A stretch of DNA of 64,000 nt from NCBI GenBank assembly GCA_036971615.1, contig JAYKKR010000024.1, positions 124,001 to 188,000 on the forward strand, in the 5' to 3' direction. The DNA is from Amyloporia xantha (taxonomy: Eukaryota; Basidiomycota; Agaricomycetes; Polyporales; Adustoporiaceae). Each line of letters opens with the position of its first letter. The stretch's first letter is position 1. Below, one piece after another: positions 1-10,577 of this stretch. A program made the position numbers and the translations under genes. Under the pieces are notes generated by a model. It had not been told where the DNA came from, made no database searches, and was given only the letters and a program-made list of their open reading frames with translations.

Positions 1-1276
1 ATGATGATCATCAGCGGGCAAAGTAAGACACCTGCATTATCTCAAGGAATAAACGTACCTCCAGTATGGATGTCCTGAATACAATATATTGACGGACGGA
101 CAAGACGGCACCTCACTCGTGTTGCTCCCCTTGCGTCCGGTTATATGCTGTATCATATGTTCGAGCAACGCATGAGAAAATGAACAGACTACACAGCCCA
201 CCTTCGGAGCGTGTGTCAGGGTGTCGTCGTGAATGTTCTTACCCAGCTGCTACGAACAAAACTGAAGACAGAGCGAGAAAAGGCGCGGTATCGACTTCAT
301 CTCCGAGCCCTGTGGTATTTATATCCCAGCTGGAGACAAAGGAAGCCGAGACAAGCGACGCGAATGCATGTCTCATTGTCTGAGAGCATTGTCCTCGACG
401 ATGTCAATAATGGTACAGACCGCGACAACCCAACACGGAACGTTCCGAAGCAGATATGTGTCGGTGAAGTAGGCGAGAATAGGATTCAGAGTAGGTTGGA
501 GGACATAAGAATGCGGAAATATCGAGATCGTGCAGCCTGAGGGTATGCAGGAGATTGCAGTTTCGAAGAGTACACACACCGTCAATGATCATCGTTGCTT
601 TGTGCAAGCTCAAATGATAGTGCAACACAGCCACTCGACTTTGCGTTTTATAAGCACGAGCATCTCTTGATACGACAGAAGACTTTCAATCGTGTCCGTT
701 GCCAAGTCATAGCGCATGAGAATCACCGTAATGCCGAGAAAGCTGCTCCGAACCGTAGACCACAAACGCCGACCGCGAGCTGACTGTTCCCGGTGTTCCG
801 GCACATTGATATTTGACGGGTGGAACCCACATTTCATGACACTAAAAGCATGCTCCGCCCAAGGAGGTGGTCATCTGGATGTGGGGACGTCGACGACGCC
901 ACTCGACCGTCTCCCAGACCGCGAAACGCGCGATCGACCGCGTGCGGCACGTCAAACGCGTTTGGACAAGCAATGTTATGGGAGAGATAGACATTACTGG
1001 GTGCGAGTGCAGTGCGGAGACGGTGCAGGTCGGACGCGTGCCGTCGTCTGCCACGAAGATACTGCGTTGTTCGATAGTCGTCGGCGTTAGCGGTGGCGTT
1101 CGACCTTTTGACGGACCGTGCGCCCCGCATGTATTCAACGCTTTGACTTGCTAGGCATCGGGTACGCGAAGAGAACAGAGGGTCATTTAGGAGACGCGAA
1201 GCGCGTTCGTTCGACGTTCGTCGTTCGGCGAGGAATAGTTCGGGGGAACGTGTCACATGATCGTCGCGACTGCTCC
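1..1276 (-). repeat. Direct repeat, copy 1 (promoter and 5' end of decayed secreted-protein gene)
   Basis: By eye this segment aligns along its length with about 5080-6349, in the same orientation and with scattered substitutions and small indels. Both copies end at the same motif, TCACATGATCGTCGCGAC (near 1253 here, near 6326 in copy 2). On the minus strand the repeat reads as an upstream region, a TATA box (314-326) and a first exon ending at a GT donor near position 55. The ATG that opens copy 2's exon is GTG here, so this copy has lost the equivalent start. The rest of the gene lies beyond the left window edge. Copy boundaries are approximate because no alignment was computed. Confidence 0.7.
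314..326 (-). promoter_or_regulatory. TATA box of repeat copy 1
   Basis: GGATATAAATACC on the minus strand, about 125 nt upstream of the position matching the copy 2 start codon. The same element is kept in copy 2 (5366-5377) while flanking bases have diverged, which suggests past selection on the promoter. Confidence 0.5.
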
Positions 1277-2839
1277 TCCGGTTTTGCAGCTTTCCATTGG
1301 TGCCGGCTGTATAACTCGACTTTTTGTAACATGCTGCGTTGCCTGATATTTTTACACGTTTTTCACGAGTTTTTTTTACGTAGGGAGTGGACCAACTAGG
1401 CATGTGAATATTGTAAATAATGCCATGGAGGTATAGAATCAATCCCAAGTGCGCACAACTCCTCTTCATTTCTATATATCTGACAGATCCGTCGACACCA
1501 AGGTGGTGGGTGCAGCTGAGGGAGCGAAAAAGTAGTCAACATCGGCATGATCGTGTAGACCACGAGGGGGAGTACGTACGTGGCACATGGTCGGCAGAAG
1601 AGACCGACCAACATTCCAATTTCCGAGTCTGCAGTAAGCGCGACTGCCATAGTGTGAGGCGTGACAATTTCAGGGCGGGCAACACGACGAAAGAGTCACC
1701 CGAGAAAGTGGAGATTTGCAAGGCGAGACGAAGGCGCATCTTCTGTCATCTGAGCCACCGTACCCTGACGCGCATTCTGAAACTTGAATAAGGCCGCTGA
1801 TGGCCTCCCAAATGTTCAACTGATAAAGGTAACCAGGAAATGTGAGAGCGGACAAATCGACGTTTCAGCTATGATACATACCGTACACATCACTGGAGGA
1901 CTCTTGGTAAAGGTCTACAACAATTCCGAGTCAGCTACCAGCTGTGGTGAACAACCCTCCCGGAACAAGTCAACGTTTGTACAGTCGAATAACTCGTCGC
2001 AGTTCTGTGTTCCCCGGATTTCCCCCTACGGGAGATTCCACGAAGCCTGCAATGTCATGTGCATAGGAAGCGACAGGAGGCCAGGAGGTAGGCACAGAGC
2101 AAAATATCCTGTCCACAGAGAGATCCACCGATTCCAACACCACTTCCGTTCCACGTGTTGACACATCTCTCCCTACGATGAGTCCATGGCGTCAGCCCGC
2201 GTACGTAGTATTGTTTTCTTTAGGACCATACCTCACTAAGAAACATGCTCAAATCCTTGCACAATGCATGGTATAGGTAGACCCGGCAGCGATGGCCAGC
2301 CTCCTGCATATATCGGTGCTTGTGCCAACTCCACAAGCTGCTGAGGATGAGGACTAGCCAATCTCAGCAGTGGAAGCGACACGTACATGGTGACAAAAGC
2401 AGAAGTCATCTATCGACAAACCTGCATAGCTAAAAATAGAGAAGAAGGTCTCATACTGGGAAGCGAGGAGATTAGAACGGTCTTCGTAAGGGGCACAATG
2501 TCTCGGACAACATACATCAGGAAAAACCTCCCAGTGTAATTTATGAGGAATGTACCGCAATGTAGCTAAATTCCAGATAATAGATGCAATTATCTCCATT
2601 CCGGCCATTATCCATAATTACCTTCTATTGTTGCGGATTCTGCGGTCCCCCTCCCGAAAAACACAGTTTATTCATGTAAATTTCCCATAATTCAGCAGCA
2701 TGGGTCGCAAATGTTTGGCTCATATATTGCGCTGCTTTACTCCTCATATTCTTGCTCACAGTAGATGATATTGAATGGTGAAATGTACATATCAATTAAC
2801 AGTATACTATATACAACAACGAGATACACATTATTATCA
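1277..2839. other. No gene recognised
   Basis: Only short ORFs with unnatural composition are open in both strands. No splice-linked coding frame, RNA gene or repeat was seen. Confidence 0.5.
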
Positions 2840-3185
2840 TAAGCATCATCCATCGACCTCCTCATTGTCATCCCTCCTCGTCATCATCATCATTCATTGC
2901 CCGTCATCGTCCATCGTCCATCGTCTGTTGTCATCCATTGTCATCTGTCATCTGTTGTCATCTGTCGTCCGACATCCATTGTCCGTTGTCGTCCATTGTT
3001 GTTGTCCGTCATCATTGTCATCGTCTGTCGGCGCCATCGTCGCTGTAAGCATTGTCCGTCGGCATCGTTGTCCTCATTGGCATTGTCCATCGGTGGCGGT
3101 GTCCTCGTCGGTGTTGCACGTCAGCGGCAGTGTCATCCTCAGTCATCATTCTCGTCGGTGTCATCTGGCGTCATTGTCCTCATTG
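2840..3185. repeat. Low-complexity CATCGTC/CATTGTC tract
   Basis: A degenerate array of short units built from CATCGTC, CATTGTC and GTCATC covers about 350 bases. It holds open a 244-codon plus-strand frame from 2775 whose product would be almost only Ser, Val, His, Ile, Cys and Leu. That composition is a by-product of the repeat, so the frame is not called as a gene. Confidence 0.75.
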
Positions 3186-4074
3186 GCTGCCCGCCCAGAC
3201 AGCGCGCGGTTAACGCAAATAAATAGACATACCATTCTAGCTGTAACAGTAGCTGTAGACGTAGCCATAGCCAGACGGACACCCAGTAGACGACTTGAGT
3301 GTCGTGATCACCCCACACATCGTCTGTCAGATGATACGCCCCGCAAAGTCCGTAGCGAACGGCGCGAGATTGTTGAACGGATGGGTGGACGAACGATCGG
3401 TGTCTCCGCCCCTGTGCCGGACGGGACTGGATGGTATGTGCTGCTGGGCGTTGATGCAGGCGCAAGTGTGCATGTAGCGAGGGAATCAGACTCTCTGTGT
3501 TTGAGGTGACAGCCGAGAGAACAGAGCGATCAGTGTATAGGCGATGGACAGCGCAGGCAAGGATCACACAGCCAGACGAGCTACAGTGAGACAGTCCAAA
3601 CAGTTGTCGTTCCAGATAGATAGCGGCTAGTTTGCGGTTTGCCTAGAGGTCGTGCGATGTGATGCGCGCGATGCAGACGATGCAGCGTGCGCGATGCAGG
3701 AGGTAGTACTGAGCTGTAGGGAGACAACAGCAACGCCGTCGAGTTCTGCCCAGTGACGTGTCGAAACTCTGACCGCGGCCCGATGGTGGCAGCCACAGCA
3801 CGTGATCGAACATCGGACAAATCGACGAAGTCCCTCTGTCCTCTGTGTAGACGTCAACTGCTAATATATTAGTGACTGCAACAAGCCGCGCAACATAACA
3901 ATAGTAGCTGTACTTTACAAAATATGGCATTAAACGTGAAAAATAGGCAGCTTCCATAGAGCAGGCTTATATCTATTAACTAATTGTGGTATAATTGTGG
4001 TATAATGGTGTGAAATAACTCCCAAATTATATGGATATTACTCAAGCTACAAACAATCAATTGTCTATTGCCTA

Positions 4075-4416
4075 TTACACAGGCTTTGCTTCTGCTTCTG
4101 GCTCCTGCATTCTGGACTGTTCAAATCTTATAAAGTTGTATCTGAGAGCTTTGCACAAATACTGAAAAATGACTGAGAAATTGGTTCTAATTATACCCAA
4201 TTATTGGTATTATGTTTATTAGGCTACATTTCCACATAATATAGTACTAATTACCTTGGGAGGTTTTTCCTGATGTACCTCTATCATTCGCTGTGCGATA
4301 GGTGGCCGTTGCCTGTTGATGAGTCTGAAATTTGCCGCGGCTGCCCTCCAAGCCGTGATATATTTATTTAGCACAAGTTTCAGTTGTGCAGTTTGCGGCG
4401 TGTGAAATACATCCAT
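4075..4416 (-). CDS. Small basic two-exon protein in an AT-rich island, function unknown
   Basis: Two exons on the minus strand: 4255-4416 (54 codons, ATG start) and 4075-4161 (28 codons plus TAA), joined by a 93-nt intron with donor GTAATT and an acceptor preceded by TTTTTCAG. The splice is in phase 0 and gives 82 aa. The first exon is rich in Gln, Arg, Lys and Ala (for example ITAWRAAAANFRLINRQRPP); the second ends in a short acidic tail (QEPEAEAKPV). No signal peptide or membrane segment is seen and the family is not recognised. Surrounding DNA (about 3940-4260) is far more AT-rich than its neighbours, which may mark inserted DNA. It could be a fragment of a larger or mobile gene. Support is the clean splice and coding-like composition only. 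Confidence 0.4.
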
Positions 4417-4564
4417 AGCCTAAACAGTGAAGATGAGTGACAGACGACATAACAAGCAAATGTTGCGACTGACGTCCACAGCTTCGACGAGGGCAATCGT
4501 GGCATTGACGTGGGCGTCATGGTCATGTCTCAAAACGATGCTCCTGTAGAACGTCTGAAGACGA

Positions 4565-4690
4565 ACTTGAAGAAAGGGGATGCCCGAAGACAAAGACAGG
4601 CTGAATACTGAAAACGAGCGACAGAGTACTTGAAGAAAGGGGATGCCCAAAGGCAGAGACAGACTGAATACTGAGAACGAGCGACAGAGT
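4565..4690. repeat. Tandem repeat, 63 bp x 2
   Basis: Two adjacent copies start at 4565 and 4628, each opening with ACTTGAAGAAAGGGGATGCC and ending with GAGCGACAGAGT. They differ at only a few positions, so the duplication is recent. Confidence 0.85.
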
Positions 4691-4825
4691 CAGTCAAAAG
4701 GAGAGTACAACAAGTGTCCTATGTGGCTGACATTCCGGATCTTTATTAACGGCACTAGCGGTCCTGGTGTGCGTGTCCTGTAGACATCTCAACGGCTGCT
4801 CATGTCTCATATCTGGAAGTAAACG

Positions 4826-5242
4826 TCAAGCTACGCTACACAAAAAGAAGGTTAGATACCCACCTGAGTGTTCAGGCAGGGGATACCCCGGCACATTGTA
4901 GCGAAATGGTAAGTAGTCAGCTCTAGTGCAGCTGATCCTAGCCTTTGAAAGATTTCCAGTGATTCTACCAGCCTGCGGCATGGATATAGGGGAGACGTGG
5001 CATATTAGGGAGAAAGTAGGCTGGGATGACGCTAGCATGGCTATGAATGGTAGAACGAGGTTATTGGCACTTCGAGTAAGCCGCTGCATGCAAAATGTTT
5101 TGAAGAATATAGACGCACATCCAGTATAAATGTCCTGACCACAATTTACTTTGATGGACAAGAGGGCGCCTTGTGCGCTCGATGATAGGCTGCAGATAAA
5201 TACAAGTAGCAGATGAGATGACGAAGAAACAATTGTCAACAT
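4826..5242 (-). pseudogene. Decayed secreted protein gene, possibly malectin-like
   Basis: The ATG at 5242 opens a typical signal peptide (hydrophobic LLLVFICSL, small residues, cleavage near AQG-A) followed by LLSIKVNCGQDIYTG and a GTGCGT donor. After the likely acceptor (CATGCAG) the reading frames contain stops. Fragments such as FRYNVPGYPLPEHSG occur in shifted frames. Malectin domains have an early N-C-G stretch, a T-G-x-x-Y-S segment and a later F-x-Y-x-(I/V)-P-x-P-x-G stretch, so malectin-like is a tentative reading. The gene sits at the end of the 1.3-kb repeat with a good TATA box (5366-5377). A 138-codon open frame is uninterrupted, but its second half looks non-coding. Confidence 0.35.
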
Positions 5243-6349
5243 GGCGCACCTTCAGAGCCTGTGGCAGCACGTCGTCTTGAACGGTTTTACCTAGTAGGTG
5301 CTGCAGACAAAGTGGAGGAAAGAGCGAAAGAAGAGTGGAGTGTCGACTGCCGCTCTGAGCTCTGTGGTATTTATACCCCAACTGGCGATAAAGGAAGCTG
5401 AGACAGGCGACACGAATGCGGGTCTCATTGTCCTAGCACTCCAACATTGTCCTCAAAGACGTCAACAATGAGATGGAAAACATGACGCGGACCATTCCGA
5501 GGAGGCGGCGTAGCAGCAGTTCCGAAGCAAGCGGTAATGGGTGGAAAATGAGAATAATTTAGGGATATAGGAATAGTGGGAAGCCAGCTAGAGATTGCAA
5601 TTTTGCAAATGAGACACACCTCCAACAATCATGGCTTTACATGCGTTCAGGCGACAGAGCCACTCGACCTTGCACACGACTTGCATGTTAATAGCATGAA
5701 GTTCGCTCGACGCGACTCAAGAGTTCGCGTCGTGTCCGGCATAAGTTTGAGAAGCACACTTATTTTGTTGATCATGAACGGAGATAACTGCTGACTGTAG
5801 ACCAAAGACGCCTAACTGACTGTTCCATCACATTTGTTGCGTTAAACACATTCCATGGCATTTCACAGCCAAGGGGATGGTCATCTATAGATGCGACCAG
5901 AGTCGACGACGCCGCTGGACCTTGGTTGAAAACGCAATCGACCGTTCGTCGGACGACTTCAGCGCGTCAAACGCACTCGGCCTAGCCATCCATAGAAACG
6001 ATGGACCATATTTTATCCGAGGGTGTGGCGACAGTACAGGCCGGACACGTTCATCTGCCTCCAAATATGCAGCGTTGACTGATAGTCGTCCGCGTTAGCG
6101 CTAGCGTTCAATAGTAGAAGCACTCTGTGGACACTGAGTATTGGATTTGGGTAGGCATCAGATACGAGAAAAAGAGCAGAGGGTTATGTAGGAGAGGTGG
6201 TGCATTTGAGGCATTACTACCCGTACACAAGACGGCTTGAAAGAGAGAATATACGGTGTTAGGACTCAGATCCACTGCCTCCCTGTGGTTCCCGATTCCT
6301 ATGTTCTATGTTCTAGGGATTTTGTCACATGATCGTCGCGACTGCTCCT
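5080..6349 (-). repeat. Direct repeat, copy 2
   Basis: Partner of 1-1276. Conserved blocks include the region around the start codon, the TATA box, the stretch with AGGAAGCTGAGACAGGCGAC, and the terminal TCACATGATCGTCGCGAC. Identity looks moderate with many indels, so the duplication is old. The 3.8 kb between the copies holds the low-complexity tract and the AT-rich island. Confidence 0.7.
5366..5377 (-). promoter_or_regulatory. TATA box of repeat copy 2
   Basis: GGTATAAATACC on the minus strand, about 125 nt upstream of the ATG at 5242. It matches the element in copy 1. Confidence 0.55.
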
Positions 6350-7151
6350 GCTCTTGCCATCATTTTCAAAGTAGTCGCGCGTTCTTTCAACTTCTGATCA
6401 TAAAGTACTCCTGCCCGGCTGTCCATCCGTGAAATGTAGTCGGTATAATGCAAGTTCAAGCACACAACCAAAGTATCGTCTGTCATCTAAACCCTTTCCT
6501 TTGTCTTCATTCTACTGCCAAGAAAACTCTCGAGCCTGGCGGTTCGGATGGCAATGGGCCACAGGCGCAATCCATGTCCTGCATGGACTCTAGCATCGTA
6601 AACTATATGCGTTCCAAGGTGGGCATATTCACAGGCGAAGTCCGCTCTGCAAATATGAGGCCATCGTAAGTCCTGTCTTGCCATGTGTTGCAGAACGCGT
6701 TCGGGTACCAAGCCAGCATCCAGATTCTGGAGCTATTGAGAAGCCGGTCCCTTTCATATACGCCTGCGCTCACATCTGCGATATTCTCTCACTTTTTCTG
6801 TTCAGAGTGAAGTCCATACTATCGACATGTGCATATTCCGCCTTTGATCATGGATATGTACCGAAGAGGATCTTCAACACAAACGCACTAAACGCTATCA
6901 ACCGAGTCAGGTGGTTTCGTATACCGTACGTCGTATATCTGATTTATCTTGCTTTCAACTAGCAAGGTCCTTCCCCTACTCTCACTCAATGCCACTCTTT
7001 TCTCCTTTCCTGTCACATTATTTGCTTTCTGTCCGTCGGCTCTTTGTGTATTTGAGGTGAATTGGCTGACAATGTCTGTTTACGCTGTGCTATCTAAATG
7101 TGATGTCTAATTGCGTCATGATGGTCGCATTGTGAGCGTGAGGATTGCGTT
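6350..7151. other. No gene recognised
   Basis: Short ORFs only (largest 94 codons). No convincing splice chain or repeat was seen. Confidence 0.45.
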
Positions 7152-7890
7152 TCAGACCGTACCACCCACCAAAGCGGTCAGAATCTGAATATTCGACCAC
7201 TCACTACGCATCATCTTCGTATCTCCGGCCCTTTTATCCCACACTACCACTGCACCATCACCAACATAAATGTCGCTTCGTTGCAGCACCCGTACACGGC
7301 TGCGCTCTCTGACCAATCCGGGGATCTTGCGTGGATTCAGTTCAAGCTCCAGCACGAATGCTGCAGAGCCTTTGTCTTCCGGTGCTACCACACTATTCAG
7401 TACTATCTGCCTTGGCTCTCAAGCAGCGCTGCCTGATTCTCTCTCGTCTCTCCCGTCGCGAAAGAAAATATCGTTTGCAGGATTAGGTCTTGTGCCTTCT
7501 CTTGCTTCGAGTCCTACTTCATCTATAGGTATGTCGGAAAGTCATCCACTATACCATACACGATGCTCACCACCCGTCATTCTTCGTGACCTTATTGTTA
7601 CTCCCGCATCGTAAGACACAGCCTTGCAGATAGGTGGAGCGGGCAAGTCCACCAGAGCAACCTCCCTTTGTGCAACAATGCTCTCGCCTATCCGCGTACG
7701 CGCTCCTTCTTTACGGCTAATATCAGGAACTATCGACACTGTGGCCTACGGCAGCCCACAACATTCCCGAATCTCCTCTTGGTCGTCTTTCCATTCACAC
7801 TCCCAATTGTCAGCAGTAGCCAGTCCCTGCGGAGTACAAAGGATGCCATCCGAGTCCACAGGCAGCCTCGTGCCATCCGCGTCTTACCGT
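7152..7890 (-). pseudogene. Coding-like exons of unknown gene, interrupted
   Basis: Three minus-strand stretches read like real protein. About 7880-7580 contains TADNWECEWKDDQEEI, then an in-frame TAG, then LVDLPAPPICKAVSYDAGVT. A 48-nt GT-AG intron leads to about 7525-7425 (DEVGLEAREGTRPNPANDIF). The third, 7410-7152, contains FVLELELNPRKIPGLVRERS and ends at a stop. The second and third are in different frames with no usable intron between them, and the first holds a stop. Either the gene is broken by a nonsense change and a frameshift, or the sequence has errors here. The family was not recognised. Its 5' part overlaps the 5' part of the Hsp20-like gene on the other strand. Confidence 0.35.
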
Positions 7891-8487
7891 TCCATTGTCT
7901 CCGCTCTGCTCGAGCCACTCTCCGAGGCGCCCCTCCTCCCGTCCGCGAGCGACTTCTCGCTAGCCCCTCCTGCAGCGTCCCTTCGCGCGTCTCCTCTGAT
8001 TGCGCCGCCAATTTCCACGTCGAGGAACACGGCACCTCCACCGGAATCCCCGCTCGCACACATGCGCCGCGGCGGCATCAAGGCGTGTATGCACCTGCAG
8101 TCAACGGCTTCGCAGCACATGTTCTCCGCGCAGCTAAAGGAAGGTCTTGCGACGGAAATGGTCACTGTCTACGTCAAGAGAGGATGCCGGCTGGCGATCA
8201 CGGTCGATGCATGGCACTTAGAGGAGGACTGTGAGTGCGCGTTTTCCTCACATTTTTCCTTTGTCGTCGGTTTGCGCGGGCTGGTCATGTGCTGTCTCCT
8301 CTCGGCCTTTATCTGAACTGCATTTTTGTTTTTTGCAGCACATTACGAATGGGAAATCGCATTCACCCCACAAGATGTGGACATGTCCTCCATCCGCGCA
8401 TCCCTAGAGCCCGACGCGCACCTCGTCATTACCATACAACGGCGTCAATATCATCTGGGATATGTCTCGCCGCCAGTCGTTCTATGA
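7848..8487 (+). CDS. Hsp20/alpha-crystallin-like domain protein
   Basis: Exons 7848-8230 and 8339-8487. Intron donor GTGAGT, acceptor TTTTTTGCAG; the splice creates a Ser codon. The C-terminal half has the order of an alpha-crystallin domain: FSAQLKEGLATEMVTVYVKR, then RLAITVDAW, then WEIAFTPQDVDMSSIRASLE, then AHLVITIQRR. This matches the family pattern of a core strand, a 'grammar of L-x-I' strand, the aromatic-F-x-P segment, and a final strand followed by basic residues. The N-terminal ~70 residues are Ser/Pro/Ala-rich and probably disordered. Small heat-shock proteins are ATP-independent chaperones holding unfolded clients. The start is uncertain: the frame is open to 7624, and ATGs at 7848 and 8062 are both possible. 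Confidence 0.5.
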
Positions 8488-9042
8488 GCTACCTGTATGA
8501 TACCCCATGTCTGCTATTCCCCGTTTGTACATTTTTCAGACTCGGGAAGCTGTCTTTCGTTCTGCAATCTTATGACTTATGACTTTTGTTTCTGCCAATA
8601 ATGTGCACTTCTCATTTTATCACGCCATGGACGTTTCGATTCATGAACACTGAAGCCTAACTCATACCTCCTACGTCGCCCAATGCACAGCTGTAGGTAC
8701 TGGTCTCTCATTGGCCCTGTCTCTGCCACCAGTCGACACGTCTCCCATACGTTCGAAGACCCTTGTGATTTCATTTATGGGGCGCGAGGGTCCGGTCACG
8801 AATGGTGAATGTAGCGTCCCAAATGGTATCATCGTAGAGATATTTGATGAATCATTCATCTTATTTTAATTGCGATACTATTCTCCAGTCTCAGATATCC
8901 AGACGATCAGCGGCACTTTCCGGTTCGATGCGTCTTCCGTTATGCAGCCTCATACGAAAAATTCTGGCCAATTAATATTCGTCTGTAGTAGATACGAACT
9001 TCTGACTACCAACGCAATGGAGCTAGAACTTTATAAACATGC
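8488..9042. other. No gene recognised
   Basis: Intergenic space between the 3' end of the Hsp20-like gene and the 3' end of the convergent gene at 9043. Only short ORFs are open. Confidence 0.5.
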
Positions 9043-9474
9043 CTAATCCTTCTGCTTGTCCAAGGCTTCCTCGATCTGCTCATCGGTCAGGTAATGCTCC
9101 AGGTTAACCGGCGGCTTGTTAAGCTCGATGTAGTCCTTCTGCTCCATAGCCTTCAGAGCTAGCTTGACCCACGTCTGGCAGTTCCACGACGGGTTTCCAT
9201 GCACGATGGGAACCTTCTTCGCCACCTTCTCTATCTCGCCCAACCTCTTGTCCGTGTTCAACACACTCCCGACCGCGACGCGACCGTGGTAAAGCTTGGA
9301 TCGCTTCAAGGAAACATTACCCTTCCAGCGGAAAGTGTACTGGTTGGTGTCACCCTGTATGTCGCAGATCGCGCCTTCCTCCTTGTCGGCGTTCTTCTCG
9401 AAGAAGATGGACCAGTGCCAAGGGGTGTCACCTTCAGCACGGTACTGAACGACGTATGCTCCGATGTAAGACAT
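9043..9474 (-). CDS. Fungal protein of unknown function with NCQTW motif
   Basis: A single-exon frame of 143 aa with an ATG start. It opens with SYIGAYVVQYRAEGDTPWHW, has a central KLYHGRVAVGSV, and carries PSWNCQTWVKLALKAM near residue 110. Many agaricomycete proteins share this layout: an HWSIF strand near the start, a middle 'vG.v' strand, and a W-N-C-Q-x-W motif before a C-terminal helix. I recall these as a DUF6914-type family but could not check. The conserved His and Cys would fit a papain-like fold, which is inference only. No signal peptide or membrane segment. A TATA box lies about 210 nt upstream (9681-9689). Confidence 0.7.
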   Translation of the reverse strand: MSYIGAYVVQYRAEGDTPWHWSIFFEKNADKEEGAICDIQGDTNQYTFRWKGNVSLKRSKLYHGRVAVGSVLNTDKRLGEIEKVAKKVPIVHGNPSWNCQTWVKLALKAMEQKDYIELNKPPVNLEHYLTDEQIEEALDKQKD

Positions 9475-9680
9475 CTGCGAAGAAGGTCAGACAAGCAACC
9501 AAAGAAAACTGTATAAGACCAGTGCATACTGAGGACGAATGGATGATTCTGCCCAGACGTAATTCAGCCAAATTGACACTGGGAAAGCTGATGATGTCGA
9601 CTCACCAAAGTTAACAAGTTGCTCGAGGCTGCTGAACGATGTGTTGTGATACTGAACACTAGACCTACATACCCCATGGT

Positions 9681-9689
9681 CTTTATACT
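9681..9689 (-). promoter_or_regulatory. TATA box for the gene at 9043-9474
   Basis: AGTATAAAG on the minus strand, 207 nt upstream of the ATG. The distance leaves room for a long 5' leader, possibly with an intron (a GTGAGTCGAC donor-like site occurs near 9603). Confidence 0.4.
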
Positions 9690-10020
9690 CCAGGATTTGG
9701 AGGAAATATTTATTTAAGTCAGTATGAGCGCTGTTTAGGATGGGTCATATGCTATATCTCCGGTGTCGCGGAGGCCCTTACGATCAGTAGTTATTGATTC
9801 GCATTGCCTCACGGGTGTCGCAGAGAATCGCGCAGTCAGAATCTCCATTTCCTGCCCAGAACAACGTCAGAATGAAGCGCCCCTTGTCATTCCAGAAATC
9901 GTCTCGGATCCGACATGAGCTTCGATCATCAGCAGAATGATGATAGACAATAAAGTAGGGCGAAAATCATTTATGTATAGTACCGCTTTGCTTCCTCAAA
10001 CAAACGAGCTGGAGCAAAAT

Positions 10021-10413
10021 CTTGCATCATCGCCCTTCGTCCGGGTGTCAAGGACACATTGAATTCGATGCTATCATCAGCGGAAGCGTTGTTACATTCA
10101 AGCGCAGCACATTGACACTCCCGAGAGGGTATGGGACCGCCGAGCGAAGCCGGAAGAACGGAGGCTCTCAGAATGATGGCGCGGGTGAGTATTAGGAATA
10201 GAGGTCATAGGTCTTGTATCATCGCCCTTCGTCCGGATGTCAAGGGCACAGATTCAATTCGGTGCTATCATCGGAGGTGTGGTTGTTACGTTCAAACGCA
10301 CGCCTAAAAACACATTGATACTCCCGAGAGGGCATGCGACCACCGAGCGAAGCCCGACGAACGAGGATTCTCAGAATGATGGCGCAGAGTAAGCAGTGGG
10401 AATAGAGGTCATA
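10021..10413. repeat. Tandem duplication, ~193 bp x 2
   Basis: The block starting CTTGCATCATCGCCCTTCGT at 10021 recurs from 10213 as CTTGTATCATCGCCCTTCGT. Shared landmarks are TTGTTAC, CACATTGA(C/T)ACTCCCGAGAG, CCGAGCGAAGCC, CTCAGAATGATGGCGC and GGAATAGAGGTCATAGG. The copies differ by substitutions and small indels. Confidence 0.85.
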
Positions 10414-10577
10414 GGATCGTTATTTTCGTTTCACATCACCGGTTACCCCTTGCATACGTGTAGTCTTGAGGCTCTTGGGGCACCTGGACACTTCCAATGG
10501 CATTACATAAGCATTGAATACGGGCTAGTAACTGAGCGCTTGTATAACTTAACTTGTCTACTACTTCCACCAAGCGT

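Noticed and set aside
2775..3509. 244-codon plus-strand ORF
   Set aside because: Made open by the CATCGTC repeat; the product is low-complexity Ser/Val/His and has no family resemblance.
4565..4690. Possible CRISPR-like repeat
   Set aside because: Two long adjacent units without spacers, in a eukaryotic genome.
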